Source: Candidatus Mediterraneibacter colneyensis (lineage in GTDB: Bacteria; Bacillota; Clostridia; Lachnospirales; Lachnospiraceae). Taken from it: a stretch of DNA of 20,560 nt. A program made the translations under genes and the position numbers. Below the pieces are notes generated by a model. The model ran no database searches and was not told where the DNA came from. It worked only from the letters and a program-made list of their open reading frames with translations. The stretch is taken from contig DXEY01000149.1 in assembly GCA_019114745.1 (NCBI GenBank), forward strand, positions 1 to 20,560, in the 5' to 3' direction. Positions 7,771-15,036 of the stretch are shown here, piece by piece (position 1 is the first letter of the stretch; every line of letters begins with the position of its first letter).

Positions 7771-7800
7771 ATTATATACCTCCTATGGTTGAAATGTACA
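7771..7800 (-). promoter_or_regulatory. Promoter of the papain-like gene
   Basis: On the - strand a perfect TATAAT (7776-7771) lies 18 bases from TGTACA (7800-7795), a 4-of-6 match to the -35 consensus. The predicted start near 7764 gives a leader of about 35 bases. It is back to back with the ugpC promoter. Confidence 0.6.
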
Positions 7801-7832
7801 CTTTTGAGATTATTTTTTGTTCACTCGTTACA

Positions 7833-7861
7833 TTGTCCGATCTGCCCGCCGGGATTATACT
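7833..7861 (+). promoter_or_regulatory. Sigma-A promoter of the sugar ATPase gene
   Basis: TTGTCC (7833-7838) and TATACT (7856-7861) are separated by 17 bases. Transcription from about 7868 would leave a 42-base leader that ends in a strong AAGGAGG site at 7894-7900. No convincing catabolite-response element was found around it. Confidence 0.75.
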
Positions 7862-7909
7862 GATTTCAGATTCAACGAAAACAATTATTTTTTAAGGAGG
7901 CAGCATAAA

Positions 7910-9022
7910 ATGGCGAGCTTATCATTAGAAGGCATCCAGAAAATTTATCCGAACGGATTCCACGCAGTAAAAGATTTTAATCTTGATATTGAAGATAAAG
8001 AATTTATCATCTTCGTAGGCCCTTCCGGATGTGGTAAATCTACTACACTCCGTATGATCGCAGGTCTGGAAGATATCTCCGGCGGTACACTCAAGATCGA
8101 CGGAAAGGTTATGAACGATGTAGAGCCGAAAGACCGCGATATCGCGATGGTATTCCAGAACTACGCTCTGTATCCGCACATGACAGTATATGACAACATG
8201 GCATTCGGGCTGAAGCTCCGCAAAGTTCCGAAAGACGAGATCGACAAAAAAGTCCGTGAGGCGGCAAGGATCCTTGACCTTGAGAAACTGCTCGACCGCA
8301 AGCCGAAGGCTCTCTCCGGCGGACAGAGACAGCGTGTTGCCATGGGACGTGCGATCGTCCGTAACCCGAAAGTATTCCTGATGGATGAGCCGCTGTCCAA
8401 CCTGGATGCAAAACTGAGAGTCCAGATGCGTATCGAGATCTCCAAACTTCACGAGAATCTGGGCGCTACGATCATCTACGTAACTCATGACCAGACAGAG
8501 GCCATGACGCTTGGTACAAGGATCGTCGTTATGAAAGACGGTGTCGTACAGCAGGTAGATACACCTCAGAACCTTTACAATACACCTTGCAACCTGTTCG
8601 TTGCCGGATTCATCGGATCCCCGCAGATGAACTTCATGGATGCGGTATGTAAAGTAAACGGCGAGGACGTAACACTCACAGTCGGCGAACATGTGCTGAA
8701 AGTTCCGGCTTCCAAGAAGAAAGCGCTCATCGAGGGCGGATATGACGGAAAGACAGTTGTCCTCGGAATCCGTCCGGAAGACGTACATGATTCCGAAGCA
8801 TTTATCAGCAACTCACCGGACAGCATCATCGAGTCCACGATCAAAGTTTACGAGCTGCTCGGAGCCGAGGTATTCCTGTACTTCGACGTAGAGGGAACAC
8901 AGATGACAGCACGTGTAAATCCGCGTACAACACTCAGAACAGGCGACAAAGCTGTATTCGCACTCGACATGGAGAAGATCCATGTATTCGACAAAGAGAC
9001 AGAGTTGACGATTACAAACTAA
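7910..9022 (+). CDS. ugpC: Sugar ABC transporter ATP-binding protein (MsmK/UgpC family)
   Basis: This 370-residue cytosolic ATPase energises carbohydrate-uptake ABC transporters of the CUT1 class. Motifs in order: Walker A GPSGCGKST (37-45), Q-loop Gln83, signature LSGGQRQRVAMGRA (135-148), Walker B VFLMDEP (155-161), D-loop SNLDAKLR, H-loop His193 (THDQTEAM). C-terminal OB/TOBE regulatory domains follow, with GIRPEDVH. ATG 7910 is chosen because AAGGAGG is 9 bases upstream; the frame is open to 7817 without support. No permease or binding-protein genes are adjacent, which fits the known role of MsmK-type ATPases as a shared motor for several sugar transporters. ugpC is the name automated pipelines give this family; glycerol-3-phosphate specificity is not implied, and msmK would be an equally good symbol. 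The codon choice looks biased toward high expression compared with its neighbours. Confidence 0.95.
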   Translation: MASLSLEGIQKIYPNGFHAVKDFNLDIEDKEFIIFVGPSGCGKSTTLRMIAGLEDISGGTLKIDGKVMNDVEPKDRDIAMVFQNYALYPHMTVYDNMAFGLKLRKVPKDEIDKKVREAARILDLEKLLDRKPKALSGGQRQRVAMGRAIVRNPKVFLMDEPLSNLDAKLRVQMRIEISKLHENLGATIIYVTHDQTEAMTLGTRIVVMKDGVVQQVDTPQNLYNTPCNLFVAGFIGSPQMNFMDAVCKVNGEDVTLTVGEHVLKVPASKKKALIEGGYDGKTVVLGIRPEDVHDSEAFISNSPDSIIESTIKVYELLGAEVFLYFDVEGTQMTARVNPRTTLRTGDKAVFALDMEKIHVFDKETELTITN

Positions 9023-9032
9023 TGTTTTAAAA

Positions 9033-9104
9033 TTGGAATAGCAGCTGAGCGGTTGCAAAGATGCTATTCAACGCCGGTCACCTGACCGGCAGGCTTACCG
9101 CTTA
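9033..9104 (+). ncRNA. Candidate structured RNA with pseudoknot
   Basis: Three mutually compatible helices are visible between the ugpC stop and the terminator. P1 pairs GAATAGCA (9036-9043) with TGCTATTC (9062-9069). P2 is a hairpin of GCCGGTC (9073-9079) with GACCGGC (9084-9090) and loop ACCT. The P1 loop segment TGAGCGGT (9046-9053) can pair with ACCGCTTA (9097-9104), one G-U included, to form a pseudoknot enclosing P2. I do not recognise a known riboswitch or small-RNA family. The terminator 17 bases later could make it either a structured 3' end of the ugpC mRNA or a leader controlling the PucR-type gene. This is an inference from pairing only. Confidence 0.4.
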
Positions 9105-9120
9105 TCTATCATAATATGAG

Positions 9121-9153
9121 GGGCTGCACTTGGAAAACGAGTGCAGCCCTTTT
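9121..9153 (+). terminator. Intrinsic terminator after ugpC
   Basis: The perfect 10-base-pair stem GGGCTGCACT (9121-9130) with AGTGCAGCCC (9140-9149) has a 9-base loop and is followed directly by a short T run (9150-9153). It separates ugpC and the candidate RNA from the PucR-type gene. Confidence 0.85.
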
Positions 9154-9195
9154 GCAATAACGAAGAGACAAAATCTGTTTTGACGGAGAAAAGCG

Positions 9196-10101
9196 ATGGA
9201 GCAGAAACAAGAACTGGAAAAGGCTCTGCTGGAGCTGAAACGCATCACAGGCGTCACCCTTGACGTATCGGCGGGCACTGACGACGAGATCGTACACGCG
9301 CTGTCTCAGATCCGCTGCCTTTGTACCGCATATAAGGAAAAATATAATAAAGCAGATTTTCTGTGCGGGCTCATGACCGGCGGGATCCCCTCCTACGATA
9401 TCCAGGAGCGGGCGGCAAGGCTCCACATCGATCCGGAAGAAAAGCGGGTGCTCTTTCTTCTGGAGGCAAAAAGTCTTGACGAGACCGCAGGCGAGATCCT
9501 GAAAAATATGTTTCCCTCCCAGACAAAGACCTATCTGGTGCCTATACGGGAACACACCCTCGCCATCCTGCGCCCCCGGCGCCCGGGCGAGACAGACAGC
9601 GACACTGCACGCATCGCACAGACGATCGTAGACACGCTGAACACGGAAGCCCTGATCAGGGTACATCTTTCCTACAGCTTTGTCATTGACAGTCTCTCAG
9701 ACCTGCAGGAGGCATTCCGGGAGACGGGACTTGCCCTCCGGGTAGGGAAATTATTCTATTCGGAACAGACGGTATTTCCATACAATGAGCTGGGGATCGG
9801 ACGGCTGATCTATCAGCTTCCCGTCCCGCTGTGTGAAAATTTTCTGAAAGAGATCTTCGGCGCCGACATCCCGGATCAGTTCGATGATGAGCTTCTCGGG
9901 ACGGTCAGCCGCTTCTTCCAGAACAACCTCAACATCGCCGAGACAGCCCGGCAGCTCCATATGCACCGCAACACTCTGATCTACCGTATCGAACAGATCC
10001 AGAAGAGAACCGGTCTGGATGTCCGCCTTTTCGAGGACGCCATGACCTTTAAAATAGCCACAATGGTATTAAACTACTTACAGGCAGAAAGGAAACATTA
10101 A
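9196..10101 (+). CDS. PucR/CdaR-type helix-turn-helix transcriptional regulator
   Basis: A 301-residue regulator whose C-terminus (about 240-285, NNLNIAETARQLHMHRNTLIYRIEQIQKR in two parts: LNIAETARQLHMHRNTL and IYRIEQIQKRTGLDVR) is the typical HTH_30 domain of PucR and CdaR proteins. The central region (about 85-200) resembles the GGDEF-like middle domain of that family, including the FRETGLALRVGK helix. An N-terminal coiled helical segment precedes it. CdaR proteins respond to sugar acids and PucR to purine catabolites; the ligand here is unknown. Placement after the shared sugar ATPase gene suggests control of carbohydrate uptake, perhaps of ugpC itself. The start at 9196 has GGAG 7 bases upstream. 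The gene sits behind a terminator with no strong promoter of its own, so readthrough or RNA-based control is possible. Confidence 0.88.
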   Translation: MEQKQELEKALLELKRITGVTLDVSAGTDDEIVHALSQIRCLCTAYKEKYNKADFLCGLMTGGIPSYDIQERAARLHIDPEEKRVLFLLEAKSLDETAGEILKNMFPSQTKTYLVPIREHTLAILRPRRPGETDSDTARIAQTIVDTLNTEALIRVHLSYSFVIDSLSDLQEAFRETGLALRVGKLFYSEQTVFPYNELGIGRLIYQLPVPLCENFLKEIFGADIPDQFDDELLGTVSRFFQNNLNIAETARQLHMHRNTLIYRIEQIQKRTGLDVRLFEDAMTFKIATMVLNYLQAERKH

Positions 10102-10104
10102 ACT

Positions 10105-10605
10105 ATGAACGACGCATTATATGAACAGCTGATTTCCCGCAGGCCAAAGGCGTACGACCTTCCCGTCAGGATCCTCGTGATCCTTGTGATCGTTGCGGTC
10201 GCGGTGTTCGGCATGCCGTTTATCGGCTATCTTGCATTTGTGATCGCAGTCCTGCTGGCTCTCGCCGCATATTATCTTATATTTCCAAAGCTCAGTGTGG
10301 AATATGAGTATATCATTCTGAACCATGACCTGCAGATCGATGCGATCTACAATAAGTCAAAGCGCAAACGCATGACGAGCCTTGATATCCAGGCGGCTGA
10401 GATCATCGCGCCAAAGGGTTCGCCGCGGCTGAACTCTTACAAACCGGATAAGACTTACGACTACACATCGGGCAACCCGTCCGCGAAGGCATATGCGATC
10501 ATGCTCCCTATGGATCAGAAAAACGTGTGCATCTGCATCGAGCCTGACGCAAAGATGCTGGATCATATGAAACAATGGATGGGAATGAAAATGTATCAGG
10601 ATTAA
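10105..10605 (+). CDS. Small membrane protein, DUF6106-like
   Basis: A 166-residue protein with two adjacent hydrophobic helices near residues 22-41 and 44-63 (RILVILVIVAVAVFGMPFIG and LAFVIAVLLALAAYYLIFP). A polar C-terminal domain of about 100 residues follows and includes YEYIILNHDLQIDAIYNKSKRKR. The short N-terminal MNDALYEQLISRR stretch and overall layout fit the DUF6106 family as I remember it; no function is known. It begins 3 bases after the PucR-type gene, with AAAGGAAAC as ribosome binding site, so the two are translationally linked. A terminator follows. Confidence 0.85.
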   Translation: MNDALYEQLISRRPKAYDLPVRILVILVIVAVAVFGMPFIGYLAFVIAVLLALAAYYLIFPKLSVEYEYIILNHDLQIDAIYNKSKRKRMTSLDIQAAEIIAPKGSPRLNSYKPDKTYDYTSGNPSAKAYAIMLPMDQKNVCICIEPDAKMLDHMKQWMGMKMYQD

Positions 10606-10618
10606 AAAAGAGATAACA

Positions 10619-10648
10619 AAAACAGGGGCGCAGCGGCGTCCCTGTTTT
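10619..10648. terminator. Bidirectional intrinsic terminator
   Basis: AAAACAGGG (10619-10627) pairs with CCCTGTTTT (10640-10648), extended by a G-U and a C-G pair. T-rich sequence follows on both strands. It ends the + strand PucR/DUF6106 unit and the - strand AIM24 gene, which converge here. Confidence 0.8.
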
Positions 10649-10681
10649 CTATTTGAGGTACTCTTTTCTGATTCCGTCCGG

Positions 10682-11362
10682 TTATTTACCTGATGGCATA
10701 AACTTCAGGATCTCTGCAGCCACTCCTGACAGCGGCATAGTCTGCAGCCAGACTCTGCCCGGCCCCGTGATGACTGTGTTGAAAATCCCTTCTCCGCCGA
10801 ATACCATATTTTTAAGTCCCGGAACATTTCTTATGTCCATCTGGCATGTAGCATCCATCGCAGCAAGATATCCTGTATCGACGACGATCTGCTGCCCCGG
10901 CTGAAGATTATACTCCACTACGTGGCCGTCAAACTCCAGAAATGCCATCCCATGTCCTGACAGCCTCTGCATGATAAATCCCTCTCCGCCGAAGAAGCCA
11001 GCCCCCAGTTTCTTCTGGAAGAATACCGAGAGTTCCACTCCCGCTTCTGATGCGAGGAATCCTGATTTCTGGACGATCACTTCATTGCCCGGCCCGATCT
11101 CCCACGGCCTGATCTGCCCCGGGAAGCTGGAGGCAAAAGCGATCATTCCGTTTCCGCCCTCCGCTGTATAGCGGTTCTGGAAGATCGCCTCTCCCGCGAA
11201 CATCCTCCCGAGCGCTTTTCCGATCCCTCCGTTTGAGGTTGTCTCCATCCTCATATTAGGAGACATCCAGCTCATAGATCCCCGCTCTGTGATCATGGTT
11301 TCCCCGCTTTCCAGATAGCAGACCACTACCGGAAGCTCATTGCCTTTGATTTCATACTTCAT
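10682..11362 (-). CDS. AIM24 / TIGR00266 family protein
   Basis: A 226-residue beta-rich cytosolic protein of the AIM24 family (TIGR00266). Family signals are the N-terminal LESGETMITERGSMSWMS, the glycine-rich GGIGKALGRMFAGEAIFQNRY, GNEVIVQKSGFLASEAGVELS, the LGAGFFGGEGFIMQRLSGHG motif and the C-terminal FGGEGIFNTVITGPGRVWLQT. The biochemical role of bacterial members is unknown. The start at 11362 has AAAAGGAGAAAAGG just upstream. It is a single-gene unit between the terminator of the sensor kinase gene and a convergent terminator. Confidence 0.93.
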   Translation of the reverse strand: MKYEIKGNELPVVVCYLESGETMITERGSMSWMSPNMRMETTSNGGIGKALGRMFAGEAIFQNRYTAEGGNGMIAFASSFPGQIRPWEIGPGNEVIVQKSGFLASEAGVELSVFFQKKLGAGFFGGEGFIMQRLSGHGMAFLEFDGHVVEYNLQPGQQIVVDTGYLAAMDATCQMDIRNVPGLKNMVFGGEGIFNTVITGPGRVWLQTMPLSGVAAEILKFMPSGK

Positions 11363-11423
11363 ATACCTTTTCTCCTTTTCCTGTTTTCATACTGTATAGT
11401 TATCTGCTGTTATCATATCACAA

Positions 11424-11455
11424 AATCCCGGCGGAGTAACTACTCTGCCGGGATT
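11424..11455 (-). terminator. Intrinsic terminator of the two-component operon
   Basis: On the - strand, AATCCCGGC pairs with GCCGGGATT, and an inner GAGTA/TACTC helix is stacked after one mismatch; TTTTGTG follows. The TAG stop of the kinase gene lies inside the stem. Confidence 0.8.
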
Positions 11456-13659
11456 ATTTCCGCCTCTTTTACCTGTTCCTCTTCCGGAGGGATCTCAAGC
11501 TTCGGGAGGGTGATCTCTGCCTTGAACAGATCTGCTTCTGTGGAGATCTTCAGCGTGCCGTGCTGCAGTTCGGCAAAACTCTTTGCAATGGCAAGCCCCA
11601 GCCCCGATCCTTCCGTATTCCTCGACGCATCGCCGCGGACGAACCGGTCTGTGATCTCTTCCGTGTCAAAGTTCAGCTCTGTGGCAGACACATTTTTCAT
11701 CGAAATGTGCACTTCGTTCTCACGCTCTGTCATCTCGATATAAACCCTCGTGTGAGGCATCGCATATTTCGTGATGTTCACGATCAGATTCTCAAAGATA
11801 CGGTATGTTTTCTGGCTGTCCAGCCACATCACCAGTTTATGTTCCGGAAGTTTCCAGCGAAATTCCAGATGGGCTTCCCTGATCTTACTGTCATTCTCAA
11901 GCCCTGCCTGTTTGATCAGGTCTACGATATCCACCTTCATAAAATGCATGGCCACGCTCTTGCTCGCCGCTTTGCTGATCTCGAAAAGATCTTCGATGAG
12001 CACCTTCAGCCGCAGGGACTTTCTCTCCAGCACGTCGATATACTCTTTGCGCTTCTCTTCGTCCTTCTCATGTTTCAGAAGGTCGGTATATGTGATGATC
12101 GCAGTCAGCGGGGTGCGGAGGTCATGGGAGACGTTCGTCACCAGCTCCGTTTTCATCCGCTCATTTTTTACTTCCTCGTCTACCGCTTTCTTAAATCCTT
12201 TCTGGATCTTTTTCAATTCCTCCTGGATCGGGTTGAACAGCCCGATATCCCCCTCGATGGGCGCGTCCAGATGTCCCTCCGCAAGCTGGTTCGTGGACTT
12301 TAAGAGCAGCTTGTATTTATCCTGCAGGTCTTTCACGTATTTCCGCAGGAAGAGGAACAGGAGCACCGAGTAAATGATGAGCGCGAATGCCCCGTAATAC
12401 CAGAAGAAACATACGATCGCCAGGATGATATAGTTTATGACCACGATCTTCAGGATCGTCCGGTTCGTCTTATCGCGGAAGTCCAGATGCTGCAGGGCGT
12501 CATACTGTTTTGCAAAAAACCGTTTGATCCTCCTGACGATGCCGCCTGCCTTTCGCACCATTGCCTCATCGCTCTCAGTGCCTTTTCCTCTGTAGTGGCG
12601 GATCAGTTTCATGGTCAGCGTCCGCTCTCTCCAGTAGGCCCCCTTCATGCGGACGACCGCCCGGATCGACGTCACCGCCCAGAAGAGAACGCCGAAGATG
12701 AAGAACCACATGGCAAAGTTAAACGCCATTGCGAGCATTTCCATGCCGCCGTATCCCATTCCCGGCAGGAGCGTTCCTTTCACTGTCATATACACGATCT
12801 GCGCCGGGATCATATTCACCTCATAGGAACAGAGCATGAGAAACAGTACCAGCACCGGGATCTCAAACGGTACGCGGAACAGCTTCATCTCACTGATATC
12901 CAGCCGTCTCCTGACCGGAAGCAGAAGAGCTGTAAGTATGACGATAAATCCCAGGGTCTCCATGGCATCCCTGTAATAGGAACTGGCGTCCACAGCACTG
13001 GCGTCCGCATTCTCTGACCCCAATCCGTACTCCGTCATATAGTCCTGCGTAAAAGCCGCCAGATTCTCTTCATCCATCCCGTAGACTACCGTGATTCCTG
13101 ACGGATCCGCAATACTGGAGATCATGTCTTCCATCCGCACCTGTTCGGCATCGTACAGGAAGGAAGATTCCAGGTTATACTCCTGCTCAGGGCTCAGTTC
13201 CGTACCGTCCACCTGAATGTCGGACAGCGCACCGTTTTCCGAAAATGAATACTTCACACGGAATGAATAGTTCCCGCTTTCTTCATCCCCCGTCAGACGT
13301 TCCGCCTCTGTCTCCGACACACTGTCAAGGAGCTGTTCGCCCTCGCTGTTAAACACGCCGTAGTCAAGGTATCTGCTTGTCAGGTCGAAATTTCTCTGTC
13401 CGTACTCTTCGAGCACTTCCGATGGTTCTGTCTCGCCGGCATACTCGTTGTACAGCAGGTAATTGCCCTCTGCGAGATCATAGCCCACGCTTCTGAGACT
13501 CGACTCATAGGGGAGTACCTCCGGTTCCTTCTCAAGGCTCTCCAGATTAGAAGAAATACCGCTGTATCTGGACAGCATGATCAGGGAACAGATACTCAAC
13601 AATATAATAACTACAAAAATTCCTGATTTATGGCTGCTTTTCGATTTTGTATCCAACAC
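11440..13659 (-). CDS. Large multi-pass sensor histidine kinase
   Basis: A 739-residue membrane kinase. One helix at 14-30 is followed by an acidic extracytoplasmic domain of about 200 residues (33-233). Further helices lie near 235-249, 265-283, 309-335 and a pair at 402-438, then a HAMP-like linker (about 440-495). The catalytic part has the H-box SHDLRTPLTAI with phospho-acceptor His512, an N-box FENLIVNITKYA (622-632) and a G2 box GSGLGLAIAKS (684-694). The usual DxGxG of the G1 box is replaced by KNVSATELNF, as I recall for a VanS-like Firmicutes subfamily. The start is GTG 13659, with AAGGTGG 6 bases upstream, overlapping the response-regulator gene by 32 bases. The signal is unknown; the large outer domain suggests an envelope stimulus. 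A proline/glutamate-rich tail ends the protein. Confidence 0.93.
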   Translation of the reverse strand: MLDTKSKSSHKSGIFVVIILLSICSLIMLSRYSGISSNLESLEKEPEVLPYESSLRSVGYDLAEGNYLLYNEYAGETEPSEVLEEYGQRNFDLTSRYLDYGVFNSEGEQLLDSVSETEAERLTGDEESGNYSFRVKYSFSENGALSDIQVDGTELSPEQEYNLESSFLYDAEQVRMEDMISSIADPSGITVVYGMDEENLAAFTQDYMTEYGLGSENADASAVDASSYYRDAMETLGFIVILTALLLPVRRRLDISEMKLFRVPFEIPVLVLFLMLCSYEVNMIPAQIVYMTVKGTLLPGMGYGGMEMLAMAFNFAMWFFIFGVLFWAVTSIRAVVRMKGAYWRERTLTMKLIRHYRGKGTESDEAMVRKAGGIVRRIKRFFAKQYDALQHLDFRDKTNRTILKIVVINYIILAIVCFFWYYGAFALIIYSVLLFLFLRKYVKDLQDKYKLLLKSTNQLAEGHLDAPIEGDIGLFNPIQEELKKIQKGFKKAVDEEVKNERMKTELVTNVSHDLRTPLTAIITYTDLLKHEKDEEKRKEYIDVLERKSLRLKVLIEDLFEISKAASKSVAMHFMKVDIVDLIKQAGLENDSKIREAHLEFRWKLPEHKLVMWLDSQKTYRIFENLIVNITKYAMPHTRVYIEMTERENEVHISMKNVSATELNFDTEEITDRFVRGDASRNTEGSGLGLAIAKSFAELQHGTLKISTEADLFKAEITLPKLEIPPEEEQVKEAEIIPAE

Positions 13660-14326
13660 CCCACACCACCTTCAAATATTTCGGATTCTTCGGATCCAGT
13701 TCAATCTTCTCTCTTATGTTTCTCACATGTACCATGATCGTGTCAGTGTTGATCGCCTTCTCCTGCCATACCCGCTCATAGATTTCCTCCGACGAGAATA
13801 CCCTGCCCGGATTCTTCGCCAGCAGGAGCAGGATCTTATACTCGATGGGCGTCAGTTTTACCGGTTTGCCGTCCATCGTCACTTCCACTGTGTCCTCGTT
13901 GATCTCCAGTCCGCCGATCACGTGTACGTTCTCCTGCGGAGCCAGCTTCTCCAGAAATTTCCGGTACCGCCTGAGCTGGGAATTGACCCGCGCCATCAGC
14001 TCCATCGGGGTAAATGGCTTCGTCACATAGTCGTCCGCCCCGATATTCAGGCCCGTGATCTTATCCACTTCCTCAGACTTTGCCGACAGCATGATCACCG
14101 GAAAGTCATGTTTTTCCCTCAGCTTCATCGTCATGCGGATCCCGTCCATCCTGGGCATCATGATATCCACGATGGCGAGATGGATCTCTTCTCTCTCGAT
14201 GATCTCCAGCCCCTCGATGCCGTCCGCTGCCTGAAATACTTTATACCCCTGACTCTGGAGGTAGATCTGGACACCCTCACGTATCTCCTTGTCATCCTCC
14301 ACGATCAGTATATGATTTGTCTCCAT
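13628..14326 (-). CDS. OmpR/PhoB-family response regulator (VanR-like)
   Basis: A 232-residue DNA-binding response regulator. The receiver domain has the acidic pocket Asp11/Asp12, phospho-acceptor Asp54 in VDIMMPRMDG, Ser81 (MLSAKSEE) and Lys103 (VTKPFTPMEL). The C-terminal winged helix (about 130-230) has LTPIEYKILLLLAKNPGRVFS and the recognition region INTDTIMVHVRNIREKI. It is phosphorylated by the overlapping kinase. ATG 14326 is preceded by GAGGAG 12 bases away, somewhat far. It follows the acyltransferase gene by 50 bases with no terminator, so it is probably co-transcribed with the lipid genes it may control. Confidence 0.95.
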   Translation of the reverse strand: METNHILIVEDDKEIREGVQIYLQSQGYKVFQAADGIEGLEIIEREEIHLAIVDIMMPRMDGIRMTMKLREKHDFPVIMLSAKSEEVDKITGLNIGADDYVTKPFTPMELMARVNSQLRRYRKFLEKLAPQENVHVIGGLEINEDTVEVTMDGKPVKLTPIEYKILLLLAKNPGRVFSSEEIYERVWQEKAINTDTIMVHVRNIREKIELDPKNPKYLKVVWGVGYKIEKQP

Positions 14327-14376
14327 AATCTCTCATGTCTCCTCTTCGTTCTATAAATTACAGTGCGCTGTCTGCC

Positions 14377-15036
14377 TCATCCCTGCAGTATACCCGGCAC
14401 TTTCTCCCCGCCATCCTCCGTGCACGGCGCCGGAGATGCTGCCGGCAGGGCTGACACCGGAAGATCCGGGATCTGGTTTTTCTTCACAATACCGTAGTTT
14501 TTTACCGCCACCGTCACCTCCGTATAGGGCAGGGGGATCACGTATTTATCCCAGCGGCGGGTGATCCGTATACAGGAAGAATAGGAAAGGCTGATGCCTA
14601 CGAAATCCTCCCCGGCATGTTCCGACAGATAAAACGCCAGTTTCTTCGGCTCGTGTCTCGGTCCGAGAGGACCGTCCAGCGCCACAGCAATGGAATGCGT
14701 CTTTTCATAGGAATCCTGCACGATCTTTTTGAGAGCAGCAAACGCCTTGTACCCGTCGGGCACTCTCAGCGCGTTTCCTCCGCACCGCTTCACCATATCT
14801 TCGATATAATTCCCCCGTGTGTCCGCGGTCACGATCACGTCCACCGGAGTCGTCCTGTGGGCAAGTTTCTCAAGGACAAGATTCATGAAAAAGCTGTCCT
14901 CGTGCCAGAATCCGAATATCTGGCTGTCACCGTAATGGTTATCCTCATCCCAGCGGATCGTCACCGTCCGTTCGACCCAGCTCAGATATTTAGCGAAGAG
15001 CCACTGCAGAGCGCTCTCTCCGGTCTTCTTTTTCAT
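14377..15036 (-). CDS. DUF374-like (lysophospholipid acyltransferase superfamily) protein
   Basis: A 219-residue protein resembling DUF374 acyltransferase-like enzymes. Visible matches are FGFWHEDSFF (42-50, the WH dyad), DVIVTADTRGNYIEDMVKRCGG (66-87) and VALDGPLGPRHEPKKLAFYLSEHAG (118-142), corresponding to the DGPxGP block. The RGS element usual between the last two is replaced by LRVPDG, so activity is uncertain. There is no clear N-terminal membrane anchor, and the final 25 residues are Ala/Pro-rich low complexity. ATG 15036 is chosen for the AAAGGAG and AGGAG sites just upstream; the frame is open to 15096. It overlaps the glycosyltransferase gene by 47 bases. Acylation of a glycolipid or lysolipid is a plausible but unproven role. 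Confidence 0.85.
   Translation of the reverse strand: MKKKTGESALQWLFAKYLSWVERTVTIRWDEDNHYGDSQIFGFWHEDSFFMNLVLEKLAHRTTPVDVIVTADTRGNYIEDMVKRCGGNALRVPDGYKAFAALKKIVQDSYEKTHSIAVALDGPLGPRHEPKKLAFYLSEHAGEDFVGISLSYSSCIRITRRWDKYVIPLPYTEVTVAVKNYGIVKKNQIPDLPVSALPAASPAPCTEDGGEKVPGILQG

Noticed and set aside
13577..14356. 259-codon + strand frame over the response regulator
   Set aside because: It is antisense to a regulator with all catalytic residues in place. Its translation is His/Arg-rich without recognisable domains.
14990..15036. Frameshift or assembly error at the 47-base overlap of the glycosyltransferase and acyltransferase genes
   Set aside because: Both frames are intact with complete domains and a ribosome site for the second gene. 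The glycosyltransferase simply has a short charged C-terminal extension.
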